Part shown: positions 16,953-25,955 of the stretch, in pieces | Numbering within the stretch: the stretch's first letter is position 1 | Layout of the letters: every line of letters starts with the position of its first letter | The notes under the pieces: generated by a model | Told to the model about the DNA's origin: nothing | The model's input: only the letters and a program-made list of their open reading frames with translations | Databases searched by the model: none | Source: GCA-2731375 sp964631725 | GTDB lineage: Bacteria; Pseudomonadota; Alphaproteobacteria; GCA-2731375 | Direction: 5' to 3' | DNA length: 64,000 nt | NCBI GenBank assembly: GCA_964631725.1 | Contig: CAZVYX010000008.1 | Location: 1 to 64,000, forward strand | Program-made: the position numbers and the translations under genes

Positions 16953-17420
16953 ATGGCAGACGAAAAAACGCTCACATTTCCCGTTGAGGCAACGCACATC
17001 ATGATGTTTCGGCGGTCCATCGGCGATTTCTCCGTCCCGGATACGGGCATGGAGGATACCGCGGCTCCCCCAACTTTCCCGCAGGCGGTAGCGCAGTTCA
17101 ATCCCGACTATTTCCTGCGCATTAAGCCAGGTGAGGACTGGTTCGGCTCCGGCAAGAACCCCTCCGGCGTGGAAGGCAAACCATCCTCCTCGGGTGGCCT
17201 GCATGCCGAACAGCATTTCGAGTTTGAACGGCCGGTCCGCCCCGGCGATGTGCTCTATGCCACCGAGAAAGCGGGCAAGACCTGGGAAAAGGAAAGCAAG
17301 CGCGCCGGCAAGCTGATGTTCTCGGAACGCGTAATCGAATATCGCGACGCAGACGGCACTTTGGTCTGCACCGCCCGGGGCGTCGGCGTGAAGACCGAAC
17401 GTCCTGTGGATCAGGGTTGA
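16953..17420 (+). CDS. FAS1-like dehydratase (MaoC N-half) subunit
   Basis: A 155-aa hot-dog-fold protein of the FAS1-like dehydratase type, the non-catalytic or partner half of two-subunit (R)-specific enoyl hydratases. It has FRRSIGD near the N terminus and HAEQHFEFERPVRPGDVLYATEK, the typical second-half motif. It is followed after 11 bases by a catalytic MaoC gene, so the two probably form a HadAB-like heterodimer acting on enoyl-CoA or enoyl-ACP. It precedes no fatty-acid synthase genes here, so a degradative or PHA-linked role is possible. Confidence 0.82.
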   Translation: MADEKTLTFPVEATHIMMFRRSIGDFSVPDTGMEDTAAPPTFPQAVAQFNPDYFLRIKPGEDWFGSGKNPSGVEGKPSSSGGLHAEQHFEFERPVRPGDVLYATEKAGKTWEKESKRAGKLMFSERVIEYRDADGTLVCTARGVGVKTERPVDQG

Positions 17421-17431
17421 GGAGTTAGGCC

Positions 17432-17854
17432 ATGACAATCAAGGCAAGTGAAATTTCCGTCGGCGATACCTTTGAAGAGGTCCTCGTCGAAGATCTGAAG
17501 CGCACCCAATTGGTGATGTATTCAGGCACCTCCGGCGACTACAACCCCCTGCATTCGGACGACAAGTACACCAAGGAAGTGGCGGGCTATCCCGGTGTCT
17601 TCGCCCACGGCATGCTGACCATGGGCATGACCGGCCGCGTGGTGACAAATCTGTTCGGGCCGGAAAATGTCAAGAAATACGGCGTCCGCTTCACTAATCA
17701 GGTCTGGCCCGGTGATGATCTGACCGGCAAGGCCGTTGTCGAGGCGATCCGCGAGGAAGGCGGCGAAACCCTGGTGGATCTGGCGATCACTACGACGAAC
17801 CAGAACGGCGATGTGGTCGTCATGGGTAATGCCACCGGGCGCGTCGACGCCTAA
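17432..17854 (+). CDS. MaoC-like (R)-specific enoyl hydratase
   Basis: A 140-aa single hot-dog hydratase with the full catalytic hydratase-2 motif: Asp, Asn and His in SGTSGDYNPLHSDD, followed by HGMLTMGMTGRVV. It would add water to trans-2-enoyl thioesters to give (R)-3-hydroxyacyl products. It pairs with the upstream FAS1-like subunit, with GAGGAGTTAGGCC as ribosome binding region. The 3' end is followed by a strong terminator hairpin at 17878. Confidence 0.87.
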   Translation: MTIKASEISVGDTFEEVLVEDLKRTQLVMYSGTSGDYNPLHSDDKYTKEVAGYPGVFAHGMLTMGMTGRVVTNLFGPENVKKYGVRFTNQVWPGDDLTGKAVVEAIREEGGETLVDLAITTTNQNGDVVVMGNATGRVDA

Positions 17855-17877
17855 GTCGGAACGATACCGGGTATTAG

Positions 17878-17925
17878 GGCCGCGATGGGTACCCGACATG
17901 GGTATGCATCGCGGCCACTTTCGTT
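17878..17925 (+). terminator. rho-independent terminator after the MaoC pair
   Basis: A perfect 10-bp stem GGCCGCGATG (17878-17887) / CATCGCGGCC (17907-17916) with a 19-base loop is followed by ACTTTCGTTTT. It lies between the convergent MaoC and nitroreductase genes. The T-rich tail is on the plus strand only, so it mainly terminates the MaoC transcript. Confidence 0.75.
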
Positions 17926-17938
17926 TTGCTGGCGCGCG

Positions 17939-18631
17939 TCAAAAGAATGATGCGATCTGTTCCAGCGGCTTCTTTACCGTCGCATGGACGGGTATTTGGG
18001 CGTTTTCGTCCGGATAGCCCGTCACCAGCAGGATATAGGGCCGGTCGCTTTTCGGACGTTCGCAAATCTCGTTGAGGAAACCCATGGGCGCGGGCGTATG
18101 GGTCAGGGTTGCCAGACCGGCATTGTGCAACGCCATGATCAAGAAACCCGTGGCGATGGAGACTGATTCCGGAACGTAATAGTTCTTGTACAGCTTGCCG
18201 CCGGCGCCCCGGCTTTTGCGCTGGCCGAAAATACAGATCAGCCATGGCGCCGTTTCCAGAAACGGCTTGGCGGGATCGGTGCCGATGGGTTTCAGGGCTT
18301 GCAGCCATTCCTCGCCCGCCCGACCGGCGTAAAAGGCCTCCTCCTCCTCTTCCGCCAGTGTCCGAATGGTTTTCTTCCTTGCGGCATCGCCGATGACGGC
18401 GAAATGCCAGGGCTGATGATTGGCGCCGCTGGGCGCGGTGCCGGCGGACAGCAGGCATTGTTCGATAATGTCCCGGGGCACGGGACGGTCGGAAAACTCC
18501 CGCACCGTGTGGCGCCGGCGCACCTGCTGGTAAAATCGGGCCGCCGAGGCGCGCATCTCCGCCAGGCTCATTTCCTGATAGTCAGGCAGGGGAATGGGAT
18601 GAAAGTCCTCGCCAAATTGATCTTCCAGCAT
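17939..18631 (-). CDS. nitroreductase family FMN protein
   Basis: A 230-aa flavoprotein of the nitroreductase/BluB-like fold. FMN-contact motifs are RRRHTVREFSDRPV and GTAPSGANHQPWHFAVI, with VATGFLIMALHNAGLATL in the dimer core. The start at 18631 is favoured because GGAGGG lies 6 bases upstream; in-frame ATG/GTG starts at 18652 and 18667 exist but lack such a site. It uses NAD(P)H to reduce nitro, quinone or related substrates; the physiological substrate is not evident. It runs in the same direction as the diiron protein gene upstream. Confidence 0.85.
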   Translation of the reverse strand: MLEDQFGEDFHPIPLPDYQEMSLAEMRASAARFYQQVRRRHTVREFSDRPVPRDIIEQCLLSAGTAPSGANHQPWHFAVIGDAARKKTIRTLAEEEEEAFYAGRAGEEWLQALKPIGTDPAKPFLETAPWLICIFGQRKSRGAGGKLYKNYYVPESVSIATGFLIMALHNAGLATLTHTPAPMGFLNEICERPKSDRPYILLVTGYPDENAQIPVHATVKKPLEQIASFF

Positions 18632-18703
18632 CGCCGTACCCTCCGCCAACATCACAGATTGGCGCACGATATGACCGTGCTCAAAAGAGTCAAGCGCGGC
18701 AGC

Positions 18704-19819
18704 TTAGATCGCCGTTGGCTTCTGCCCAATCACCTTGCGCCCGGCATTGATGCCGCGCAGGAATTCGATGCCGTCGGCGGCAATGGCGTCACCCACCACG
18801 TAGTCGCCTTCGTTGGCCAGTTCCGCCATGTCGACCCAGGCGCCGTAGATATGGCGGCTGCGGTCGGTGATGATGCCGGCATTCAGCAGGGTCTTGACCA
18901 GAACCCGGAAGATATTGGTGCCGGTCTTCAGGGAATTGCGCCGCTCGCTCTCGCCAAAGACCTCGCGGCAGGCATCCCGCACCCATTCCCAGTCCAATCC
19001 GAACTGGGCATAGATGTGATGGCGCTGGCGAATGTTGGAGAGATTGAACAGCAGCACCTCGAAGCATTGCGCGGCCCAATCCTCAACCGTTTCATGTTCC
19101 GCCTTGCTCAGATTGGGAATGGTCTTGTCGGCCCAGATCTTGCCGAACTTGTGATGGAAGGCTTCGTCCGTCATGACCAGTTGCGTTAGGCGTTTCAGAA
19201 CCGGATCATTGGTATGGCGGTGCAGATTGGCGAACGCGCCCATGGCCAAACCTTCAATGAGTATCTGCATGCCCACCAGCTTCTTGTACACCGTCGGGGT
19301 CAGCACCAGATCCTCCAGCAGATCGCCCAGGCAATCACCCACCGGCAAGGGGCTGCCCCAGCGCTTTTCGATATACATGGCATAGGCGGTGACGTGGCGG
19401 GCCTCCTCCCGGGCCTGGTTGGAGGCATATTCCTGAGCCCCCTGGTCCTTCAGGATCTGGCACAGGCTGGCGCTCAATGACAAAGCACCCTGCTCCCCAT
19501 GCAGAATGGACGACAGGCTCCAGCGCAGCACCTCGTTCGCCAGACCGATCTGCTGACCTTCGTCCAGCCTGTCAGCCACCGCCGAGTTCAGCTCGATGAT
19601 CTGCTCCCGCGGCATGATCATCTCCGCCTCGGTATCGAACGGCTGATCGAAATCGATATAGGCCTTGTCCAGGGGATCCCAGAAATGATCGTGCGTCGCG
19701 GCGATGATGCCGTCAAAGGCATCGGAACGCTCAGCGTAGCGGCCGACCTCGATCATGGCGCGGAAATCGTCGCGATCGACCGTGTTATAGGCCGCATCGT
19801 GCGTAATCTGTTCGGACAT
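18704..19819 (-). CDS. ferritin-like diiron protein (ribonucleotide reductase R2/AurF-like fold)
   Basis: A 371-aa four-helix-bundle protein with two E/D-x2-H style iron motifs, QAREEARHVTAYAMY and MTDEAFHHKFGKIW, consistent with a carboxylate-bridged diiron site. This resembles ferritin-like oxygenases and oxidases distantly related to the RNR small subunit and AurF. No signal peptide or membrane segment is present. Its promoter region has a striking 16-bp palindrome (19871-19886) about 50 bases before the ATG, suggesting repression by a dimeric regulator. Substrate unknown. Confidence 0.75.
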   Translation of the reverse strand: MSEQITHDAAYNTVDRDDFRAMIEVGRYAERSDAFDGIIAATHDHFWDPLDKAYIDFDQPFDTEAEMIMPREQIIELNSAVADRLDEGQQIGLANEVLRWSLSSILHGEQGALSLSASLCQILKDQGAQEYASNQAREEARHVTAYAMYIEKRWGSPLPVGDCLGDLLEDLVLTPTVYKKLVGMQILIEGLAMGAFANLHRHTNDPVLKRLTQLVMTDEAFHHKFGKIWADKTIPNLSKAEHETVEDWAAQCFEVLLFNLSNIRQRHHIYAQFGLDWEWVRDACREVFGESERRNSLKTGTNIFRVLVKTLLNAGIITDRSRHIYGAWVDMAELANEGDYVVGDAIAADGIEFLRGINAGRKVIGQKPTAI

Positions 19820-19865
19820 CTGGACTGTTCCCCCGCCTTATTCCCCGTCTTGCAGCGCTAGATGT

Positions 19866-19890
19866 ACTTTACGTTTACGTAAACGTCAAC
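19866..19890. promoter_or_regulatory. perfect 16-bp operator-like palindrome upstream of the diiron gene
   Basis: ACGTTTACGTAAACGT (19871-19886) is a perfect inverted repeat, flanked by further TT/AA matches. It sits 52-67 bases before the start of the ferritin-like gene, between it and the end of the amidase gene. The pattern resembles operators of the MerR-type LiuR and similar regulators of branched-chain or fatty acid breakdown. The regulator itself is not in this window. Confidence 0.6.
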
Positions 19891-19897
19891 TTATGCA

Positions 19898-21334
19898 TCA
19901 GGCGGCAACACCCGGACGGCGGTGCGACCACGGGCGCGCCTGTTCCAATTGCCCCGCCAGACGGAACAAGATGTCCTCCCCGCCATAGCGGGCCATGAAT
20001 TGCAGCCCCACGGGCAAGTCGTCGGCGGTCCAGTGCAAAGGCATGCTCATGGCCGGCTGTCCGGTGCCGTTGGCAAGGGAGGTAAAGCCGGAATATTCAT
20101 TGATATGTTCCAGGAACGTGGCGCGGCCCTCGCCCTCGGATTCAAAATATCCCAACGGCACCGCCGGCATCGCCGTGGTCGGCGTCAGGGTCAAATCATA
20201 CGTCTCGAAAAACCGGGCGACATCGCGTGTTACCCTTTGAATGTCCTGAACCGCCCGCAGATAGGCGCCCGAGGAGCGCCTCTCGCCACTCAGGTACATG
20301 CGCCAGGTATTGGGTTCGAACTGATCCTCGCTGGGGCTCAGGCCATAGCGGTCGGCCCAGTCGCGCACCGCCCAGGAGGCGAAAGCCGTCCAGGAGGCGG
20401 CGAAGGCGCGTTGATAGCCATCTTCGTCAAAGCTGGGATCGGCCCATTCCACCACATGGCCCAGGTCCTCGCACAGCTTCGCCGTGGCTTCCACCGCCGC
20501 CAGGCATTCGGGATGGACGTCCGACAGATTGAAGGCCTTGGTCGAAACCGCGATGCGCAGCTGGCCCGGATCGCGGCCCACTTCATCGACATAAGGGCGT
20601 TCCCTGGGCGGCGCCCAATAAGGATCGCCCAGGCTGGGGCCGGCGGTGGCGTCCAGCAACGCGGCACTGTCACGGACACTGCGGGTAACGGCGTGTTCGG
20701 CGATCAGGCCACTGCCCGCATCGCCATAATCCGGGCCCAGGGGATTGCGCCCCCGGCTCGGCTTCAGGCCGAAAAGGCCGCAACAGGCGGCGGGATTACG
20801 GATCGAGCCGCCGCCGTCATTGGCGTGCGCCATGGGAACGATGCCGGCGGCGACCGCCGCCGCGGATCCGCCCGACGAGCCGCCGGGTGTGCGCGAGGTG
20901 TCCCAGGGATTGCAGGTCGGGCCGGTCAGAGCCGGTTCGGTGGTCGGGATCAAGCCGAATTCCGGCGTATTGGTCTTGCCCGCGATGATCAGGCCGGCTT
21001 TCTTTTGGCGCGCCACCAGCTCGCTATCCACCGGCGAGACACAGTGTCCGGCCAGATAACGGCTACCTTCGGCAATGGGAACGCCGGCATATTCGGCGAC
21101 CAAATCCTTGATCAGAAACGGCACGCCGGGAAATGGCGTATTCGGATCGATGGATTGCCGCGCCGCCGTTCGGGCCAGGTCATCCATGCGGGTGATGACG
21201 GCATTCAGCCTTGGGTTCAGCCGTTCGATGCGTTCGATGGTCGCTTCCACCAGTTCGCCCGGCGTGACCTCGCCCCGGCGCACAAGATCGGCCAGGTCCG
21301 TGGCGTCAAGGAAAGCAAGCTGCTCATCTTTCAT
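19898..21334 (-). CDS. amidase (amidase signature family)
   Basis: A 478-aa amidase signature hydrolase with the complete Ser-cisSer-Lys triad: K76 in PFLIKDLV, the cis-Ser near S153 in TPGGSSGGSAAAVAAGI, and the nucleophile S177 in DGGGSIRNPA. The length is standard for the family, which includes GatA-like and broad-specificity amidases. No gatB or gatC neighbours occur, so a catabolic amidase acting on aliphatic or aryl amides is more likely. It is cytoplasmic with no signal peptide. Confidence 0.9.
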   Translation of the reverse strand: MKDEQLAFLDATDLADLVRRGEVTPGELVEATIERIERLNPRLNAVITRMDDLARTAARQSIDPNTPFPGVPFLIKDLVAEYAGVPIAEGSRYLAGHCVSPVDSELVARQKKAGLIIAGKTNTPEFGLIPTTEPALTGPTCNPWDTSRTPGGSSGGSAAAVAAGIVPMAHANDGGGSIRNPAACCGLFGLKPSRGRNPLGPDYGDAGSGLIAEHAVTRSVRDSAALLDATAGPSLGDPYWAPPRERPYVDEVGRDPGQLRIAVSTKAFNLSDVHPECLAAVEATAKLCEDLGHVVEWADPSFDEDGYQRAFAASWTAFASWAVRDWADRYGLSPSEDQFEPNTWRMYLSGERRSSGAYLRAVQDIQRVTRDVARFFETYDLTLTPTTAMPAVPLGYFESEGEGRATFLEHINEYSGFTSLANGTGQPAMSMPLHWTADDLPVGLQFMARYGGEDILFRLAGQLEQARPWSHRRPGVAA

Positions 21335-21437
21335 GGCGGCACTCCATCTCCGGCAAGACCAGGATATGGGTGGCCAGCATGGGCCTGAAAGCGAATAAGT
21401 CTGGATTTTGGGCCGAGGCCCAGTTGGTGAAGCCCGT

Positions 21438-21563
21438 CTAACGTCCGGCTTCGCGGTCGATCCGCTCGCGTTCAGCGAAATATCCCTTGAACAAGATCAA
21501 CATGCCGCCCATGACGACGACCGTCGCAACCATCATCGCAATCAACAAAAACAATTCATGCAT
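21438..21563 (-). CDS. 41-aa single-pass membrane peptide
   Basis: A short reading frame of 42 codons including TAG. It starts MHELFLLIAMMVATVVVMGG and continues into LILFKGYFAERERIDREAGR. About 24 hydrophobic residues form one membrane helix, followed by a charged tail. A G-rich Shine-Dalgarno-like run (GGTGGGGG) lies just upstream. It sits in the gap between the S41 protease and amidase genes, all on the minus strand. No family is recognised. It could be a small regulatory or structural membrane protein. Confidence 0.55.
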   Translation of the reverse strand: MHELFLLIAMMVATVVVMGGMLILFKGYFAERERIDREAGR

Positions 21564-21651
21564 GGCAAACCCCCACCCTCAACCAACAGGTCTCAACAAT
21601 GTCTAGGATGTACACCAACATCCCCGTGGGGCCAAGTTTTTCTTTGCCGGT

Positions 21652-23187
21652 TTACTGTTGGCGGGCGGCGTTGCCGCTGCCGTTCGCCAGGCTGGAGGCA
21701 AGATGGGTCAAACGGTCCAGCCCCCCGGCCCGCAACAGGGCAACGGCGCAGGCCAGGTCCTTGTCGTCCATGGATTTGCTCAGCAGTTCATTACAGCGGT
21801 CACCGGTAATCGTGGCGCTGGGACCGACCACATGCGGGGTCGCCTCGCCCCGGCTCAAGGCGCCCTTCAGCTCTTCCTCGCGCCGGCCGGCTTCTTGACG
21901 GTCGCCCTCTATCAGCAGATCCGGCAGAATGCCCCAGGCCTGAATGGTGCGGCCCGACGGCGTGTAATACAGCGCCGTTGTCAGGCGCAGGGCACCGGAA
22001 TCGCCCATTGAGAATATGGTCTGGACCGAACCCTTGCCGAAGGAACGGCTGCCGACAATGACCGCCCGGTGGTTTTCCTTCAAGGCGCCGGCGACGATCT
22101 CCGCCGCCGAGGCAGTGCCCTCGTTGACCAGCACGACGACGGCCTTGCCGGCGGCCAGATCGCCGTCCTTGGCCCGGAAATGGGCGTTGTCTTCGTCCAT
22201 GCGGCCACGCACGGAAACGATCGTGCCCTGGTCGAGAAAAACGTCCGAGACGCGGATCGCCTGGCGCAGCAGGCCGCCCGGATTGTTGCGCAAATCGATG
22301 ATCAGTCCCAGGCTCGACGCACCCAAGGCATCATCGATCTTGCCCATGGCCTTGCGCAAACCGATTTCCGTCCGCTGGCTGAAGGCGGAGATGCGGATAT
22401 AGCCGTAGTCCTTCGCCACTCTGTGCCGCACGGCGGGGACACGGATAATGTCGCGGACGATATGGACTTCAAATGGATCCTTAACCTCCCCCCGCAACAC
22501 GGTCAGGCGGATCGTGGTGCCAACCAGGCCACGCATGCGGCCGACGGCTTCCCGCAGGGTCATGCCTTTGATCGGCGTGCCGTCCACATGGCTGATCCTG
22601 TCGCCGGCCAGCAGACCGGCCCGCTGGGCCGGAGTATCATCGATGGGGGCGATGACCTTGACCAGACCTTCGTCCATGGTCACTTCAAGACCCAAACCGG
22701 CGAACTTGCCGCTGATCCGTATTTTCAGCTCACCATAACTTTCGGGATCGAGATAGGCGCTATGGGCATCAAGAATATTGAGACCCTTGTTCAGAGCCAG
22801 TGATATGCGGCGGTATTCAGAGGTGGCCTTCGCCGCATGAGGGGTCTTGCCCTCTTTCGCCTTATCGGCCTTCGCAATGCTGGCGACCGCGGCGTCATAT
22901 TCCTTCAGACCCTGCATGGTTTCCTTCACAAGGGGCGCGGGGTCGAGTTTACGGAGATAGCGGCGGCCGATAATGGGCAGCGTGCGCCGCAGGACGTCGG
23001 TTTCCCGATCGTTCAAGGTGACGTCCTGGCCGGCGGCCTGCTCGACAATCAGGTCGTGGGTGCTCTTGGCCCAGGCGGCGTGCGGGGTTTGCAGCGGCAC
23101 GAAGGCCACCGCCGCAGGCAACATGGCCGTGAAAGCCCAGCGCAAGACTGCCTTGCAGCGGTCCTTTCTATGCGTCTGCCTAGTCAT
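21652..23187 (-). CDS. S41 family C-terminal processing peptidase with PDZ domain
   Basis: A 511-aa periplasmic serine protease. It has an N-terminal signal segment (AVLRWAFTAMLPAAVAFVPL), a PDZ domain (GLEVTMDEGLVKVIAPIDDT, then LAGDRISHVDGTPI), and the S41 catalytic dyad: Ser in GTASAAEIVAGAL and Lys exactly 25 residues later in SFGKGSVQT. It would cleave C-terminal tails of envelope proteins. ATG 23187 gives the best signal peptide; the frame opens as far as a TTG at 23226, which overlaps the coq7 stop. Likely co-transcribed with coq7. Confidence 0.87.
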   Translation of the reverse strand: MTRQTHRKDRCKAVLRWAFTAMLPAAVAFVPLQTPHAAWAKSTHDLIVEQAAGQDVTLNDRETDVLRRTLPIIGRRYLRKLDPAPLVKETMQGLKEYDAAVASIAKADKAKEGKTPHAAKATSEYRRISLALNKGLNILDAHSAYLDPESYGELKIRISGKFAGLGLEVTMDEGLVKVIAPIDDTPAQRAGLLAGDRISHVDGTPIKGMTLREAVGRMRGLVGTTIRLTVLRGEVKDPFEVHIVRDIIRVPAVRHRVAKDYGYIRISAFSQRTEIGLRKAMGKIDDALGASSLGLIIDLRNNPGGLLRQAIRVSDVFLDQGTIVSVRGRMDEDNAHFRAKDGDLAAGKAVVVLVNEGTASAAEIVAGALKENHRAVIVGSRSFGKGSVQTIFSMGDSGALRLTTALYYTPSGRTIQAWGILPDLLIEGDRQEAGRREEELKGALSRGEATPHVVGPSATITGDRCNELLSKSMDDKDLACAVALLRAGGLDRLTHLASSLANGSGNAARQQ

Positions 23188-23222
23188 GATCCTGGGATCA
23201 CCCCCCATCGTGCTCGTTATTC

Positions 23223-23816
23223 TCAAATCCGTTCGGCCAGCCAGATGGCCAACCGGGTTCCAGCTTTAACGCTTTGGCTTAATATTTGGTAAGCGGGCGC
23301 TTCTTCGGCGCCATTTTCCAACGCTATATCACGATGTGCCAGTTCATCCTCGCGAAATTCGGCGATAACGCTTTGCAGTTCCGGCTCATCCTCGCCCAAT
23401 TCATCGAGCTGATCCTGGTAATGACCTTCAATGACCTCTTCCACCGCCACGGTCGTTGCCATGGCCGCCCGCTCCCCCAACAGGGCGCTGCCCGCGCCCA
23501 GAGTAAACCCGGCCATGCGCCAAATGGGCGACAGGGCCGATGGGCGGACACCGCGTTCGACAACCATTTTATCGAAGGTGTCGAGGTGCGCATCCTCCTG
23601 CGCCGCCATTTCCCGCAAAACCGATGCACAGGGCCGGTCCTTCAGCACCGCCAATTGGCCGCGATAAATCTCCGCCGCGCCCAGTTCTCCCGCCTGGTCG
23701 ACCCGGATCATGCGGCCGATGCCGGCCTTGCCACGGCGGTCGCCAGGCAATGAGGCAGGCCGCGCGGGCGGCGTTCCGGGCGTGGCGGCAATTTCCATAC
23801 TGGTTCCTGCGGTCAT
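23223..23816 (-). CDS. coq7: demethoxyubiquinone hydroxylase (COQ7 family)
   Basis: A 197-aa diiron hydroxylase of the penultimate ubiquinone step (5-demethoxyubiquinone to 5-hydroxyubiquinol). Two E-x-x-H halves are visible: GELGAAEIYRGQ with AAQEDAHLDTF, and EEVIEGHYQDQ with FREDELAHRD. It is a membrane-associated helical bundle rather than a transmembrane protein. It sits 3 bases after dsbB on the minus strand, forming a run yqaA-dsbB-coq7-S41 protease. The COQ7 form, rather than UbiF, is usual in alphaproteobacteria. Confidence 0.92.
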   Translation of the reverse strand: MTAGTSMEIAATPGTPPARPASLPGDRRGKAGIGRMIRVDQAGELGAAEIYRGQLAVLKDRPCASVLREMAAQEDAHLDTFDKMVVERGVRPSALSPIWRMAGFTLGAGSALLGERAAMATTVAVEEVIEGHYQDQLDELGEDEPELQSVIAEFREDELAHRDIALENGAEEAPAYQILSQSVKAGTRLAIWLAERI

Positions 23817-23819
23817 CGC

Positions 23820-24332
23820 TTATCTACGGGCCCAAATTGCTTGCTTTCCAGCCAATCCGGCATAAATCGCCAGAGCGAGAGAGAATAGAACGTTGTAGCC
23901 CGCCATGGAAACACCAAACAGCGCGAACGCCACCTCGTCACAGCGGATGACCGGGGTCGCCATAATCTGGGCCCGCAGTTCCGCCAGGGTCTTCGGCGTG
24001 CCGCCAGTGCCCACGCAGGCCTCGCTGCCGGCCCACCAATGCTGCTCCACCCCGACGTGATATGTGGCGATGCCCGCATTGACCACCAACACCAGCGCGG
24101 CCAGCAGCAAGATCCAAGGCGCCATCGCACGGAGCCCCGGATAGAGCGCGATCAAACAAATAGCGGCGGCGATGGCAAAGGGCCAGCGTTGGTAGATGCA
24201 CAAGGCGCAGGGCTGCAACTCGAAAACATATTGCGAGATAAATGCGGCCGCCAGGGCGCTCAGGGAGGCCAGGGGCACCAGTAACAGCGCCGTTTTCGTC
24301 TCCAGCAATCCTTGCAAGCCCCGCCCTCCCAT
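23820..24332 (-). CDS. dsbB: disulfide bond formation protein DsbB family
   Basis: A 170-aa inner-membrane protein with four hydrophobic helices that reoxidises DsbA by passing electrons to quinone. The first periplasmic cysteine pair is in QPCALCIYQRWPF. The second pair is spread over EACVGTGG and VIRCDEVAF. The quinone-contacting Arg follows the CxxC. It lies directly after the yqaA stop with no gap, and next to the ubiquinone gene coq7. The partner dsbA is not in the window. Confidence 0.9.
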   Translation of the reverse strand: MGGRGLQGLLETKTALLLVPLASLSALAAAFISQYVFELQPCALCIYQRWPFAIAAAICLIALYPGLRAMAPWILLLAALVLVVNAGIATYHVGVEQHWWAGSEACVGTGGTPKTLAELRAQIMATPVIRCDEVAFALFGVSMAGYNVLFSLALAIYAGLAGKQAIWARR

Positions 24333-24914
24333 CTACAAGACCAGCTTGACGACGGCGAAGCCGCCGATCAGCAGCACCATGAACAGGGTGAACAACAGGC
24401 CCAGGTAACGCTCGATAAAGTCGCGGATCGGCGCGCCGAAATACCATAACAAGGCCGTTACGATCGAGAAACGAAGCCCCCTGGCGACGATTGAGGCAAT
24501 CAAAAAAACCGGCAGGCTCAACCCCGTGACGCCGGATGCGATGGTGATCACCTTGTAAGGAAACGGCGTCAGGCCGGCGATCAGGACGATCCAGACGCCC
24601 CATTCATTGTAGCGTTCCTGGAATGAAGAGAACTTCTCGCCATAGCCGTAGAAATTCAGGATCGGCTGGCCGATGGTATCGAACAGATACAGCCCGATGG
24701 CGTAGCCCAGCAAGCCGCCCAGCACCGAGGCGACGGTGCAGATCACGGCGATCAGCAAGGCCTTGTGCCGTTGCGCCAGGACCATGGGGATCAGCATCAC
24801 ATCGGGCGGGATGGGAAAGACCGAACTCTCCACGAAAGACACCGCGCCCAGGGCCCAGTTGGCGTGGCGGTGCCCGGCCAGGGCCATGGTTCGGTCGTAA
24901 AGCCAACGCAGCAT
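24333..24914 (-). CDS. YqaA/DedA-like (VTT domain) membrane protein
   Basis: A 193-aa integral membrane protein of the DedA/VTT superfamily, YqaA branch. It has FVESSVFPIPPDVMLIPMVLAQ at the first re-entrant helix and VLGGLLGYAIGLYLF in the second. A later GLTPFPYKVITIASGVTGLSLPVF is the characteristic proline-rich second hairpin. These proteins are thought to scramble or flip lipids such as undecaprenyl phosphate; that function is known for the superfamily, not shown here. It is the first gene of a minus-strand run with dsbB and coq7. Confidence 0.88.
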   Translation of the reverse strand: MLRWLYDRTMALAGHRHANWALGAVSFVESSVFPIPPDVMLIPMVLAQRHKALLIAVICTVASVLGGLLGYAIGLYLFDTIGQPILNFYGYGEKFSSFQERYNEWGVWIVLIAGLTPFPYKVITIASGVTGLSLPVFLIASIVARGLRFSIVTALLWYFGAPIRDFIERYLGLLFTLFMVLLIGGFAVVKLVL

Positions 24915-25052
24915 CGTCTACTTCACCTGTTCATTTGCAGGGCGAAGCCGCCCTATACCAGCATCGCGGTGTCAGAACAATGCAACTCGTTTGCCTCCCA
25001 CCAACCCGAAACCTATGGTGATCCGAAATTGATATGGCAATAAGGCGAAATA

Positions 25053-25955
25053 ATGACGGCGATCAGCGCGAACGGCATTACCATCGAGTACGAGACCAGG
25101 GGACAACCCGGTGATCCGGCGCTGATATTGATCCGGGGCCTGGGCACGCAGTTGATCAATTGGCCGGAGAACCTGTTGCAGCGCCTGGTTGCCGCCGGCT
25201 TCCACGTGATCATTTTCGACAACCGCGATGCCGGCCTGTCGACCAAGTTCGAGGCGGCCGGCGCCATGGACGTGCCCGACCTGATGCGGCGGGCCAAGGC
25301 GGGCGAGGATATCGCGGTACCGTATTTGCTGGAGGATATGGCGGCGGACTTGATCGGCCTGATGGATGCCTTGACTATCGAAACGGCCCATATCGCGGGT
25401 ATTTCAATGGGCGGCGCCATCGCCCAGGTCCTGGCCGCCAAGCATGGCGGACGTCTGCGCTCCATGACCTCGATAATGGCGCAAAGCGGCAATCCGGATA
25501 CCCCTCCCGGCAACCCGGAAGCCATGGCCACTTTGATGCGGGCAGGGGCGGACGAAAGCACGCGGGAGGGCGCCATTCAGGCCAATGTCGAGACCTCGCG
25601 GGTTTTGGCCTCTCCTCTCTATCCCACATCGGAGGAGGACCGCCACGCCATGGCGGAGCGGTCATATGACCGTTGCCATTGCCCCGACGGGCGCACCCGC
25701 CAGCGCGCCGCCATTATCAGGAACGGCAACCGGGTGCCCATGCTGCGCACCATCACCATCCCCTGCCAGGTTATCCATGGCATCGATGATCCCCTGCTGG
25801 ACATCGCCGGCGGCCAGGATACGGCGGCCAACATCGCAGGTGCCGATTTCCACGCCATCGCCGGCATGGGCCATGAGACCCCCGCGGCCCTGTCGCCCGT
25901 CCTGGCCGATCTGATCGGCTGTTTCGCCAAACGGGTCGACGAAAGGGGCGGCTGA
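25053..25955 (+). CDS. alpha/beta hydrolase
   Basis: A 300-aa alpha/beta hydrolase. The nucleophile elbow is GISMGGAIAQ, the acid is probably in HGIDDPLLDI, and the catalytic histidine is in AGMGHETPAAL. The oxyanion segment precedes DNRDAGLSTKF. The overall form resembles aclacinomycin methylesterase RdmC-type and other small esterases. It has no signal peptide and stands alone between the minus-strand dedA run and the sulfur cluster. Substrate unknown. Confidence 0.87.
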   Translation: MTAISANGITIEYETRGQPGDPALILIRGLGTQLINWPENLLQRLVAAGFHVIIFDNRDAGLSTKFEAAGAMDVPDLMRRAKAGEDIAVPYLLEDMAADLIGLMDALTIETAHIAGISMGGAIAQVLAAKHGGRLRSMTSIMAQSGNPDTPPGNPEAMATLMRAGADESTREGAIQANVETSRVLASPLYPTSEEDRHAMAERSYDRCHCPDGRTRQRAAIIRNGNRVPMLRTITIPCQVIHGIDDPLLDIAGGQDTAANIAGADFHAIAGMGHETPAALSPVLADLIGCFAKRVDERGG

